51,487 bases of DNA, from positions 1 through 51,487 of the forward strand of contig JBHIFB010000003.1 of the NCBI GenBank assembly GCA_046760905.1. The letters run 5' to 3'. The notes below the pieces were generated by a model. That model was not told the origin of the DNA, searched no databases, and saw nothing but the letters and a program-made list of their open reading frames with translations. The stretch is from JBHIFB01 sp046760905 (GTDB lineage: Bacteria > Gemmatimonadota > CAZMKB01). Below, in pieces: positions 15,604 through 24,490 of the stretch; position 1 is the first letter of the stretch, and each line of letters starts with the position of its first letter. Position numbers and translations under genes: made by a program.

Positions 15604-16820
15604 GAAGAGAGAACGGGAATATTATCATCCAGAAATACGGCGGCAGCTCGGTGGAAAGCCCGGAAAGGCTAAAGGAGGTCGCAAGGAGAATCATACAATG
15701 CAAGGAAGCCGGTGACCACATTGTCGTCGTCGTCTCAGCGATGGGTAACACAACAGATGAACTCATTGAACTGGCTCACAGGATCTCACCTGTGCCTGCT
15801 CGCAGAGAGCTCGACATGCTTCTCTCGGTCGGTGAGAGGATCTCCATGACGCTCCTCTCCATGGCGATTAATGATCTCGGTCATAAGGCGATCTCTTTCA
15901 CCGGTTCTCAGAGCGGGATCATAACCGATGAAAGGCACACAAATGCGAGGATAGTGGAGGTCAGGGCATCAAGGATACTGGAGGAGCTCGAAAAGGACAA
16001 GGTGGTGATAGTGGCGGGCTACCAGGGTGTGAGCAGGTCGAAGGAGGTTACAACTCTCGGCAGGGGGGGCTCGGATACAACCGCGATAGCACTCGCGGCA
16101 GCTTTGGGCGCACGAGTGTGTGAGATATATACAGATGTAGATGGCGTCTATACAGCTGACCCGGGCCTCGTGAAGGATGCGAAGAAACACACACGTCTCT
16201 CCTACGATGAGATGCTTTCACTCTCCGCCGCCGGTGGAACAATACTCAAGAAAGATGCGATGGAGTTTGCGAAAAGCAGAGGCATCAGAGTCGTTATAAG
16301 ATCCAGCTTCTCCGAGGACCCCGGCACAGAGATCGGGATGGTGGAAGGGGGAGTCACAAGCCAGGTAATAGCGGTCACCCAGCAATTGGATCTGGTCGCC
16401 TTGCTATTTGACGGGATGAAAACCAGGGAGAAGATCCTCGAATTCATAAGAGATCTAAACAAAGAGGGTATCGAAGTTAGGGATTTCATTCTTGATTGTT
16501 CGGATGCGGAAACGGTTGCGGATCATCTATTCCTTGCGATATCGGCATCGCATGAATTCGAGCGAAATTACGTAGAAAACGCAGCAAAGCGTTTACTCGC
16601 GGGACATGGCCATCGCCTTTTTGAATGTGGATCGGTATCGATCGTGGCCAGTGCCGATTCGTACCTTCCCGAGTTGTACTGTCGGATCCTGCAGCTTCTT
16701 CAAGCTTACAAGATAAGGACCTATGGAATGAAGAAGGAATTCGCCGCTATAACCGCATACATCGAGAGAAAGGATGCTGAGACGGCCTTGTCCATCCTTC
16801 ACAGGGAGCTGGTTCAGTGA
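15600..16820 (+). CDS. lysC: Aspartokinase
   Basis: Phosphorylates aspartate, the entry step to the aspartate family. About 406 residues from ATG 15600, which overlaps the dapL stop (ATGA). A longer in-frame start upstream would lie inside dapL and is unlikely. The kinase domain opens KYGGSS (12-17), a variant of KFGGTS; also visible are LLSVGERIS, GRGGSDTTA and EIYTDVDGVYTADP. The C-terminal third (about 260-406) has the two ACT-domain pattern that binds feedback inhibitors, with VIAVTQQLDLVALL and a second ACT starting near SVSIVASAD. Confidence 0.95.
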   Translation: MRRENGNIIIQKYGGSSVESPERLKEVARRIIQCKEAGDHIVVVVSAMGNTTDELIELAHRISPVPARRELDMLLSVGERISMTLLSMAINDLGHKAISFTGSQSGIITDERHTNARIVEVRASRILEELEKDKVVIVAGYQGVSRSKEVTTLGRGGSDTTAIALAAALGARVCEIYTDVDGVYTADPGLVKDAKKHTRLSYDEMLSLSAAGGTILKKDAMEFAKSRGIRVVIRSSFSEDPGTEIGMVEGGVTSQVIAVTQQLDLVALLFDGMKTREKILEFIRDLNKEGIEVRDFILDCSDAETVADHLFLAISASHEFERNYVENAAKRLLAGHGHRLFECGSVSIVASADSYLPELYCRILQLLQAYKIRTYGMKKEFAAITAYIERKDAETALSILHRELVQ

Positions 16821-16842
16821 TTGACGATCAGAGTGGTGGAAT

Positions 16843-17835
16843 ATGAAAGTGGCCGTCGTCGGCGCGACAGGGCTTGTCGGAAGCACATTGGTCAGGCTCC
16901 TTGATGAGAATGAGATCCTATCCCGAAACCTGACTCTGGTAGCATCTGCCAGATCAGCAGGAACCATTTTCTCCGCTTCGGGCGAATCACGTCCTGTTCT
17001 TGATATCGGCTCCAGGTGGCATGTCAATCAGGATCTTGTGTTTCTCATGGCGGGTCGAAACATCTCGAGAAGGGAGATACCGCAGCTCAGGGACAAAGTT
17101 CCCCTCATAATCGATAATTCCTCAGCATTCAGGATGGAGCCGGATGTGCCGCTCGTAGTGCCTCAGGTTAATCCGGAAGCTGCTAGGCAGCATAGCGGTC
17201 TGATAGCGAATCCCAATTGCTCAACAATACAACTCGTCGTAGCGGTGAATCCGATCCACAAACTGTCTCCGGTAACGAGGATTCACGTTTCGACCTATCA
17301 GGCTGCCTCCGGAGCCGGCAAGGAGTTCATGGAAAGGTTCTGGAAGGAGGCCAGAGAAGACGTTAAGCTCGAACCGCGGGAAATTTCTGGCAGGTCTGAG
17401 ACACTTTCCTTCAATCTCCTTCCTGTGATAGATACGATACTCGAAGACGGCTACACCAGAGAAGAAGAAAAGATTATGGAGGAAACCCGGAAAATCCTCT
17501 CCGATGAATCGATACACGTATCGGCCACAGCGATTCGTGTTCCGGTGGTGAATGCTCACAGTGAGTCTGTGTATCTTGAAACCGTCGACGGACTCGATAT
17601 CGAATGCGTCAAATCGGCCCTATCACAAGCGCCGGGAGTAAGATTCGTTGAGGACTATAATAACCCCCCCACGCCAAGGCAGGTCTCAGGTTCTGGCGAT
17701 GTCTTCGTAAGCAGGTTGAGGAAGGACAGGGACCGGGAAAATGCAATTCACATGTGGGTCGTAGCGGACAACCTGAGGAAGGGCGCAGCACTGAATGCCC
17801 TGGAAATAGCGAAGCTCTTCATGCAGGAATGTTGA
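16843..17835 (+). CDS. asd: Aspartate-semialdehyde dehydrogenase
   Basis: Reduces aspartyl phosphate to aspartate semialdehyde, feeding DapA. 330 residues. NADP-binding GATGLVGS (7-14); catalytic Cys126 in NPNCSTIQL; QAASGAGKE loop; the VPVVNAHSE stretch contributes the substrate-binding region. It follows lysC by 22 bp as the last gene of the operon. After its stop an imperfect hairpin at 17852-17871 lacks a U-tract, so I see no clear terminator. Confidence 0.96.
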   Translation: MKVAVVGATGLVGSTLVRLLDENEILSRNLTLVASARSAGTIFSASGESRPVLDIGSRWHVNQDLVFLMAGRNISRREIPQLRDKVPLIIDNSSAFRMEPDVPLVVPQVNPEAARQHSGLIANPNCSTIQLVVAVNPIHKLSPVTRIHVSTYQAASGAGKEFMERFWKEAREDVKLEPREISGRSETLSFNLLPVIDTILEDGYTREEEKIMEETRKILSDESIHVSATAIRVPVVNAHSESVYLETVDGLDIECVKSALSQAPGVRFVEDYNNPPTPRQVSGSGDVFVSRLRKDRDRENAIHMWVVADNLRKGAALNALEIAKLFMQEC

Positions 17836-17909
17836 CATCGGATTTCTTCATCGTTAGAATATAGTCTTACGATTTCCCGAATGCATTAATCAGGCTCTTT
17901 GGAACCGTC

Positions 17910-19232
17910 ATGCATGAAAACAACCTGCTCGAGATAACAACCCACCTGGTGCTTCAGCTTGCCGTTATTCTCTTTGCCGCAAAGATAGCGGCTGAAATTT
18001 TTGTCAGATATCTGAAGCAGCCGGCAGTCCTGGGAGAGCTCATAGTTGGCATGATCCTGGGCCCCTATGCCCTCGGGAGCCTCATACCCGTTCCAGGAAT
18101 GTCAGAGGGGTTAAACACCCTGTTCCCCCTTCCGAATTCCATGGGAGGATCACATGCCGTGACCGTACCGGTATCGAATGAATTGTGGGTTATAGGGCAG
18201 ATAGCCGTTGTTATACTCCTTTTCATCGCGGGCCTCGAAACCGATCTGGATCAGTTTATCAGGTATGGCTTCCGCGCCCTTGTGATAGCTATTGGCGGCG
18301 TCATCGCTCCTTTCCTGCTTGGGGCATACGCCACCGTCGCATTCGGTTTCGCAGCGTCAATCATGGATCCTGTCTCACTTTTCATGGGTGCGATAATGAC
18401 TGCCACATCGGTTGGCATTACGGCTCGTGTGCTGAGTGATATAGGGAAAATAGCAACTCCGGAAGGAGTCACGATACTGGCCGGCGCCGTTGTGGATGAT
18501 GTGCTGGGTATACTCGTTCTAGCAATTGTTGTGAGTATATCGAAGGCGGGGGCGGTATCCACTTCTGCAATCGGTTTACTAGCGCTGAAGGCCTTCGGAT
18601 TCTGGCTTGGACTAACTACTGTTTCGATACTTATGGCAAAACTGATCGCCAGGGCTCTTGAGGCACTCAAAACGGAAGGAGCCTCCATGACTCTTGCCCT
18701 GGGGCTATGTTTCCTAATCGCTGCGATAACGGAACTGTTCGGTCTCGCGATGATAATTGGGGCATACATGATCGGGCTTGCCCTCTCGAACACGGAGATC
18801 GCCGAAAGGCTCGAGGAGTCTCTGAGATCCATATATCATGCTTTTGTACCGATATTTTTCGTTGTGATGGGTATGCTCGTGGACTTCAGAGCCATGCAGT
18901 CGGCCATCCTTTTCGGGGTGGTGATTAGTATTCTCGCCATAATAAGCAAGGTGTTCGGTTGCGGAATACCCGCTCTCGGCGTGGGATTCAACATGGCCGG
19001 AAGTTTCAGAATCGGAATCGGCATGCTGCCACGTGGAGAGGTAGCGCTTATCATTGCAGGCGTTGGGCTGGCGAGCGGCGTAATCGATAATACGATTTTT
19101 GGAGTCTCTATAATGATGACATTCGTCACCACCCTTATGGCTCCCATAATCCTCGTTCCAATTTTCAAGAGGGGTGGGCATGGCAGGAGAGTGCAGGAAA
19201 GCAGTGACTCAGATCGGAGAGACGAACTATGA
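17910..19232 (+). CDS. CPA2-family cation/proton antiporter
   Basis: 440 residues with about 12-13 hydrophobic segments covering nearly the whole chain. Typical Kef/NhaS-like stretches are QPAVLGELIVGMILGP near residue 40, FIAGLETDLDQF, TATSVGITARVLSD and VVDDVLGILVLA, the last with the paired acidic residues of ion-binding sites. There is no C-terminal TrkA-N or USP domain, so it is a membrane part only. The ion (Na+ or K+) cannot be told. ATG 17910 has GGA 6-7 nt upstream. Its stop overlaps the next small gene (ATGA), whose product may be a soluble partner. Confidence 0.88.
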   Translation: MHENNLLEITTHLVLQLAVILFAAKIAAEIFVRYLKQPAVLGELIVGMILGPYALGSLIPVPGMSEGLNTLFPLPNSMGGSHAVTVPVSNELWVIGQIAVVILLFIAGLETDLDQFIRYGFRALVIAIGGVIAPFLLGAYATVAFGFAASIMDPVSLFMGAIMTATSVGITARVLSDIGKIATPEGVTILAGAVVDDVLGILVLAIVVSISKAGAVSTSAIGLLALKAFGFWLGLTTVSILMAKLIARALEALKTEGASMTLALGLCFLIAAITELFGLAMIIGAYMIGLALSNTEIAERLEESLRSIYHAFVPIFFVVMGMLVDFRAMQSAILFGVVISILAIISKVFGCGIPALGVGFNMAGSFRIGIGMLPRGEVALIIAGVGLASGVIDNTIFGVSIMMTFVTTLMAPIILVPIFKRGGHGRRVQESSDSDRRDEL

Positions 19233-19606
19233 AAAAGTATAAGATAGAAGGCAAAAAGGAGCTGATCCACTTGCTCAGCCGCGCAATAAGAGATCGGGTG
19301 GAGAAAGAGGGCTTCAACATACGTGTTCATCTTTCTGAGCCTATTCACGAGGCCACGGTCTTCGAATATGAGAAAGATGCCGGGAAAATTGTGATCACCC
19401 TGGATGACGGCTCTCTAGGAGGCTCGAATCTCACCGTGGAATCAGAGGAAGTGGATACATTCGCGGTTGTGCACTCCGCTGCGATAGATGTGATTGCCGG
19501 GCTAATCGATATGTATCTGAAGCCCATGGTTAGAGATAGGGATAGGATGAGAATTCTGGAAAGAATCCGGGATCTGGTTGAAAAGGCTGTTAGGAAAGGG
19601 AAGTGA
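19229..19606 (+). CDS. Small soluble protein coupled to the antiporter, unknown function
   Basis: 125 residues, no signal or membrane segment, highly charged. Predicted pattern is helix (LIHLLSRAIRDRVEKEG), several beta-strands (IRVHLSEP, GKIVITLDDG, LTVESEEV), then a long helical tail ending in basic residues. I do not recognise a family. The ATGA overlap with the antiporter, plus co-translation, makes a regulatory or accessory role for that transporter the simplest guess. The end lies 17 bp before the oxidoreductase start. Confidence 0.65.
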   Translation: MKKYKIEGKKELIHLLSRAIRDRVEKEGFNIRVHLSEPIHEATVFEYEKDAGKIVITLDDGSLGGSNLTVESEEVDTFAVVHSAAIDVIAGLIDMYLKPMVRDRDRMRILERIRDLVEKAVRKGK

Positions 19607-19622
19607 GGGGAAGGTGGGGAAC

Positions 19623-20630
19623 ATGCCAATTAGAATCGGTCTCGTGGGAGTCGGTGCTATCGCCCAGGTGGCACATTTACCGGCCTATGATAAGATACAG
19701 GGAATAGAAGTCACAGCCCTCTGCGACAGAGATGAGGAGAAAACAAGTGTCGTTGCGGGCAGGTATGGGATAAGAAAAGTCTACACTAGGTACGAAGACC
19801 TCCTAGGTGACCCTGAAATCGACGCGGTGGATGTGTGCATACCTAATTACCTGCATTATGATGTCGTTACTCAAGCGGTGGAAAGAGGCAAGGACGTTAT
19901 TTGCGAAAAACCGCTCTCGCTGAATTCGAACGAAGCGAAGCGGATAGTGAACCTGGTGGAGAAACACAACAGGAAACTGCTAGTTGCGTTCAATAACAGG
20001 TTTCGCCTGGATACATCGATCATAAAAGCTAGAATCGAGCAGGGAGAACTCGGCAAAATAATGTATCTGAAGACCGGCTGGCTGAAGAAGAAATTTTCTC
20101 TCTTCAGGCAACCATGGGCCTTCTCACGTATGGAAGCCGGAGGAGGAGCATTTATCGATATGGGAATTCATCTCATTGATGTGTGCCTCTGGCTGCTCGG
20201 TTATCCCGAAGTGAAGAGAGTCTCGGCATTCTTGCATAACGGGCGCGAGGAAGGGAGTGTCGAGGATGGTGGAATAGCCCTCATAGTGACAGAGGGAGAT
20301 GTTTCGATCTTTGTAGAGGTCTTCTGGGGATTACATCTGAAAGAGGGATTCCACTACCTAAATGTATATGGAGAGAACGGTTCAGCCCAGCTCGATCCCT
20401 TTTGCATATATGGTGGCGCGAATGGAGAGATCGTGGACAAGACTCCCAAGATCACAAAGAGCAGGGAGAACATCTTTATAGAGTCTTACAGACACGAAAT
20501 AGAATACTTTGTAGAAGTTCTGGGAGGTAGGGCAGATCCACCACGCCTTGAAGAACAGATCATACTGCATGAGGCGATTGATGCGATTTACCGTTCGGCA
20601 AGGGACGGGACAGAGATAGCACTGAGGTAA
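19623..20630 (+). CDS. Gfo/Idh/MocA-family oxidoreductase
   Basis: 335 residues from ATG 19623. The Rossmann motif is GLVGVGAIAQVAH near the start. CEKPLS, with the conserved EKP lysine, lies near residue 97. GGGAFIDMGIHLIDV marks the C-terminal substrate domain; its conserved His is expected in catalysis. The family reduces or oxidises sugars and sugar nucleotides with NAD(P). The substrate is not readable. The chosen start gives the normal MPIRIGLVG opening; an upstream in-frame ATG (19578) would overlap the previous gene. It precedes lnt by 10 bp. Confidence 0.88.
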   Translation: MPIRIGLVGVGAIAQVAHLPAYDKIQGIEVTALCDRDEEKTSVVAGRYGIRKVYTRYEDLLGDPEIDAVDVCIPNYLHYDVVTQAVERGKDVICEKPLSLNSNEAKRIVNLVEKHNRKLLVAFNNRFRLDTSIIKARIEQGELGKIMYLKTGWLKKKFSLFRQPWAFSRMEAGGGAFIDMGIHLIDVCLWLLGYPEVKRVSAFLHNGREEGSVEDGGIALIVTEGDVSIFVEVFWGLHLKEGFHYLNVYGENGSAQLDPFCIYGGANGEIVDKTPKITKSRENIFIESYRHEIEYFVEVLGGRADPPRLEEQIILHEAIDAIYRSARDGTEIALR

Positions 20631-20640
20631 GAAATAGGAT

Positions 20641-22140
20641 ATGATGGCATTGTGGAGGAACCCCCGCTTCCTTCCCCTACTCTCCGGATTACTGCTCACC
20701 CTATCATTTCCACCTTTCAACCTTCTTCTCCCCCCTTTCTTCGCAGTCGTTTTTCTGCTTCTGTTTCTTGAAAGAACCGAATCAACTCGAGAAGTTATTG
20801 CCGGGGCTCTTATCCTTGGGCTGGTTCACTATGTGTCGCTGCTCTACTGGATAGTCATATTCTCCTGGATCGGTTTCTTTCTCCTCATGGGATACCTCAC
20901 TTTTTATCCCATCCTCTGGTGTCTAGTGCACCATTATATGTGGAAGAGGTCAAGGTCACTCTCTCTCTTCATCATGCCATTCTCCTGGGTTTGTTTTGAG
21001 TATTACAGAGGGATCGGCGAGCTCGGTTTCACCTGGGGCCAGCTGGCATATTCACTCACGGGGTTCCCCATACTCTTACAATTCGCGGACACCACGGGTC
21101 CCTACGGAGTCTCCTTCTGGATAGCGGCAGTAAATGTACTCATCTACCTGGCCTATCGTGCGACTGGATCGGCGAGAAGGCTTCTATACCTGTCGATGGT
21201 TGTCGTTTCTTTTGCGTGTGCAGTGGCATACGGATTGGCGAAATACTCAACCTTTGAAGCTGACGGCCACATAAACATAGCAATGGTTCAGCCGGGACTT
21301 GATCAGGATGTAAAGTGGAATCCAGCGTTTCAGGACAGCACCATAATGATACTTTCAGATCTATCGAGGGAGGTCACAGACGAAGAAACCGATTTAGTGA
21401 TATGGCCCGAAACGGCCGTCCCGACGTATTTGAAGCATGACCTTCTCACAATGACGCTGATCTCTGACCTCGCCAGGGAGTTGCATAGCTCTATAATTCT
21501 TGGGGCACCGCACTATGAGGTCCAGGAAGGAGAGTACAGGTCATTCAACATTGCACTGTACTATGATGCAGAAGGCATGATGAGCAGAGAGGTATACAAG
21601 AAGATTCATCTCGTTCCATTTGGGGAAAAGACTCCCTGGGAGGATCGTGTGGAGTTTCTGAGGAATGTGGACCTGGGCGGGGGGCATTTTACCTCCGGCA
21701 CGGATTTCACCATCTTCCGGATTGATTCTGTGGAAATCGGGACACTTATATGTTTTGAATCCATCTTCCCTGAGCTCTCACGCAGCTGGAGGAAGAAGGG
21801 TGCTGATCTTCTGGTGAATATCACCAACGATGCATGGTTTAAGAGGACTTCAGCACCATACCAGCACGCTTCGGCGATTGTCCTGAGAGCCATCGAAAAT
21901 CGTGTTTCCATTGCAAGAGCCGCCAATACAGGCGTCACACTCACGGTTGACCCTCTCGGTAGGATTGGGAAATTCACCAGGATCTTTGTTAGAACGACGT
22001 TATCAGACAGACTCCCCGTCTCGTTAAGGGAGAAGACCATTTACACGGAGTTGGGAGATTTCATCACCATCCCATGCTGGATCGTCTTTCTCTGTGGACT
22101 ATTCGCCGTCCGCATCATGGAAACCGTTGATTCGACTTGA
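20641..22140 (+). CDS. lnt: Apolipoprotein N-acyltransferase
   Basis: Adds the third acyl chain to outer-membrane lipoproteins at the inner membrane; consistent with the several lipoproteins in this window. 499 residues. About six N-terminal TM segments (to about 195) are followed by a carbon-nitrogen-hydrolase domain with the full triad E257 (WPETAVPT), K321 (KKIHLVPFGE) and C371 (LICFESIFPE). A final TM lies near the C-terminus. Two adjacent ATGs (20641 and 20644) are possible starts. It is followed by a strong terminator. Confidence 0.95.
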   Translation: MMALWRNPRFLPLLSGLLLTLSFPPFNLLLPPFFAVVFLLLFLERTESTREVIAGALILGLVHYVSLLYWIVIFSWIGFFLLMGYLTFYPILWCLVHHYMWKRSRSLSLFIMPFSWVCFEYYRGIGELGFTWGQLAYSLTGFPILLQFADTTGPYGVSFWIAAVNVLIYLAYRATGSARRLLYLSMVVVSFACAVAYGLAKYSTFEADGHINIAMVQPGLDQDVKWNPAFQDSTIMILSDLSREVTDEETDLVIWPETAVPTYLKHDLLTMTLISDLARELHSSIILGAPHYEVQEGEYRSFNIALYYDAEGMMSREVYKKIHLVPFGEKTPWEDRVEFLRNVDLGGGHFTSGTDFTIFRIDSVEIGTLICFESIFPELSRSWRKKGADLLVNITNDAWFKRTSAPYQHASAIVLRAIENRVSIARAANTGVTLTVDPLGRIGKFTRIFVRTTLSDRLPVSLREKTIYTELGDFITIPCWIVFLCGLFAVRIMETVDST

Positions 22141-22187
22141 TATTTTGTCCTTCTTTCATTAATTTTATTTGTGATAGAGTTTATAGA

Positions 22188-22215
22188 AAAAGGCAGGTCC
22201 TTTTGACCTGCTTTT
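22188..22215 (+). terminator. Intrinsic terminator after lnt
   Basis: GCAGGTC (22193-22199) pairs with GACCTGC (22205-22211) around a 5-nt loop. A run of A before and T after extends the stem and supplies the U-tract. It lies 48 bp past the lnt stop and 35 bp before the rpmE start. Confidence 0.85.
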
Positions 22216-22249
22216 ATGATAATTCGCTTATATTCAAGGAGGTCACGCT

Positions 22250-22477
22250 ATGAAGAAGGGAATTCACCCCGAATACATGAAATGCAGGATTACCTGTGCC
22301 TGCGGAAACGTGATGGAGACCTATTCAACGGTAGAACAGATCAGCGTTGAAATATGCTCGAAATGCCATCCGTTCTTTACAGGCAAACAGAAACTTGTGG
22401 ATACGGCTGGAAGAGTCGAACAATTCAGGCGCAAATATGGGATGAAGGGCCCGAAGGTAAAGCCGAATGATGAGTGA
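22250..22477 (+). CDS. rpmE: Ribosomal protein bL31 (zinc-binding form)
   Basis: 75 residues. The family start MKKGIHPEY is plain. The zinc ligands are C16, C18, C36 and C39, with CHPFFTGKQK after the last pair. It is the C+ form, which binds zinc, rather than the zinc-free paralogue. AAGGAGGT (22236-22243) lies 6 nt before the ATG, the strongest ribosome site in the window. It starts a run of translation and envelope genes (prfA, prmC, murA) with very short gaps. Confidence 0.97.
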   Translation: MKKGIHPEYMKCRITCACGNVMETYSTVEQISVEICSKCHPFFTGKQKLVDTAGRVEQFRRKYGMKGPKVKPNDE

Positions 22478-22489
22478 GGTAAGTGATCC

Positions 22490-23551
22490 ATGCTGGCCAG
22501 GGTGAAAGAGATTATCGAAAGACACAGGCAGATCACAGAGCAGCTCTCTGCACCATCAATAATGAATGACCGCCAGAAATACGCTGAACTCGTGAGGGAG
22601 CACAATCATACCTCCAGGGTGGTCGAGACGTATAATGAGCTTTTAAGGGTGGAGGATATGATAAGGAAGGACAGAGAACTCTTAAAAGACGATGAAGACG
22701 AGGAGCTTACCAGCCTGGCCAGATCAGAGATAAGATCTCTGGAACAGGAGAGGGAGAGCATCCTTACCGCTCTCAGGGAGCTTCTTATCCCAAGAGATCC
22801 GTTCGAGGGCCGTAATACCATTGTTGAGATTCGCGCTGGGACAGGGGGGGAAGAAGCGGCCCTGTTCGCCCGTGACCTCTTCAGGATGTATACAAAATAT
22901 GCCGAGAAGCGAAACTGGACGGTGGAACTCATGAGCTCGCATCCTACGGGCATTGGAGGGTTCAAGGAAATTATCTTCATGGTGCGTGGAAAGAATGCTT
23001 ATGGAAGCTTGAAGTACGAAAGCGGTGTCCACCGGGTCCAGAGAGTCCCGGAAACGGAAACCGGCGGGAGGATCCATACCTCGGCTGCAACCGTGGCGGT
23101 CCTGCCGGAGGCGGAGGATGTCGATGTTGAGATCAAAGATAAGGATCTCAGAATAGACGTGTTCCGATCCTCAGGCCCTGGAGGTCAGAGCGTCAACACG
23201 ACTGATTCGGCGGTAAGGATAACCCACATACCGACTGACATCGTTGTTACCTGCCAGGATGAGAAGTCTCAGCATAAGAACAAGACCAAAGCGCTGAAAG
23301 TGTTGAGATCGAGGCTGTTCGATAAGATAATGAAGGAACGCGATGAGGGCAGAGCACAGCTGAGAAGAAGCCAGATATCAACCGGTGACAGAAGCGCTAA
23401 GATCAGAACATACAATTTTCTCCAGAACAGAGTAACAGACCATAGAATCAATCTAAACCTGCATCGGTTATCTGACGTCCTCGATGGAGATCTCGACGAA
23501 CTGGTGGAAGCGTTGGAACTGGAAGAGAAGAAAGAGAGGATGATGCACTGA
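22490..23551 (+). CDS. prfA: Peptide chain release factor 1
   Basis: Recognises UAA and UAG stop codons and triggers peptide release. 353 residues. The codon-reading PxT motif is P-E-T in RVPETETGGRIHT, a known RF1 variant and distinct from the SPF of RF2. The GGQ peptidyl-transferase motif is at 231-233 in SGPGGQSVNT. Full length, no frameshift. It is followed 14 bp later by prmC, the enzyme that methylates the Gln of this GGQ. Confidence 0.97.
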   Translation: MLARVKEIIERHRQITEQLSAPSIMNDRQKYAELVREHNHTSRVVETYNELLRVEDMIRKDRELLKDDEDEELTSLARSEIRSLEQERESILTALRELLIPRDPFEGRNTIVEIRAGTGGEEAALFARDLFRMYTKYAEKRNWTVELMSSHPTGIGGFKEIIFMVRGKNAYGSLKYESGVHRVQRVPETETGGRIHTSAATVAVLPEAEDVDVEIKDKDLRIDVFRSSGPGGQSVNTTDSAVRITHIPTDIVVTCQDEKSQHKNKTKALKVLRSRLFDKIMKERDEGRAQLRRSQISTGDRSAKIRTYNFLQNRVTDHRINLNLHRLSDVLDGDLDELVEALELEEKKERMMH

Positions 23552-23565
23552 ACCAGGATCTCCCT

Positions 23566-24456
23566 GTGTCCAATGCCCTTACAATATCCGAGCTTCTCAG
23601 TAAAGGCGTTCGTCTGCTCAAGGAGAGAGCTATCCCTAATCCGAGAACTGATGCCGAGCTTCTTCTCGCCCATGTACTCACAAGAAGCAAACTTTACATC
23701 ATTACAAATCCGGACGAGATAATAGATTCAGGGATGATCGAAGAGTACCTGAAGGCAATTTCCATGAGGGCGTATGGAAACCCGGTGCAGTATATCATAG
23801 GAGCCGCCGAATTCTACAATGTCAGCCTGAAGGTGAATCCGGATGTGCTGATTCCCAGACCAGAGACGGAAGTACTCGTTTCATCCATTCTGGAAGTTAT
23901 ACGGGAGGATGAATTCTTCGAGCACGAGGAGAAGTTGAGTCTGCTCGAAATAGGCACCGGATCCGGAGCCATATCTGTTGCCATCGCTTACGAACTCTGC
24001 CGTGATAAAGATCTGAGGATTGTCGCAACGGATGTCTCAAACCGTGCATTGAAGGTGGCGGAGGAAAACATCAAGAATTACGGTCTTGGTGAACTGATTG
24101 AGCTAAGATTGGGTGATATGTTCGAGGTTATCGATGAAGGAGAAATGTTTCATATCATCATTTCCAACCCTCCTTACGTGAGGAGAAAAGATCTCGAGAC
24201 ACTTCCAGAGGAGGTAAGGGAAAGGGAACCAATGGTGGCTCTCGTGTCCGGGGAGACTGGCTTTGAGCTCATCGATATACTGCTTGGAGAGGGCAGGAAA
24301 CATCTACATCGAGGGGGCATTCTTGCCCTGGAAATGGGTATGGGACAGCGTGATCGGGTGGCAGCCATGTTTGAGAAGAATGGATACCAGCACTATCTTT
24401 TCAGAAATGACCTGACGGGCATACCGAGGGTGGCGATGGCCTGGTGGGGGCATTGA
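23566..24456 (+). CDS. prmC: Release-factor glutamine methyltransferase
   Basis: N5-methylates the Gln in the GGQ motif of release factors with SAM. 296 residues: an N-terminal helical RF-binding domain (1-85), then a Rossmann methyltransferase. SAM-binding is EIGTGSGAI, and the substrate motif is NPPY in IIISNPPYVRRKD. PRPETE precedes the SAM motif as usual. GTG 23566 with AGGA about 8 nt upstream is the only suitable start. The prfA-prmC pair is a common, functionally linked arrangement. Confidence 0.95.
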   Translation: MSNALTISELLSKGVRLLKERAIPNPRTDAELLLAHVLTRSKLYIITNPDEIIDSGMIEEYLKAISMRAYGNPVQYIIGAAEFYNVSLKVNPDVLIPRPETEVLVSSILEVIREDEFFEHEEKLSLLEIGTGSGAISVAIAYELCRDKDLRIVATDVSNRALKVAEENIKNYGLGELIELRLGDMFEVIDEGEMFHIIISNPPYVRRKDLETLPEEVREREPMVALVSGETGFELIDILLGEGRKHLHRGGILALEMGMGQRDRVAAMFEKNGYQHYLFRNDLTGIPRVAMAWWGH

Positions 24457-24490
24457 GGTAAAAAGTAGTCGTTTGGCGGAGAAATACCGC

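Noticed and set aside
17852..17871. Terminator after asd
   Set aside because: The 7-bp hairpin has a mismatch and no U-tract follows.
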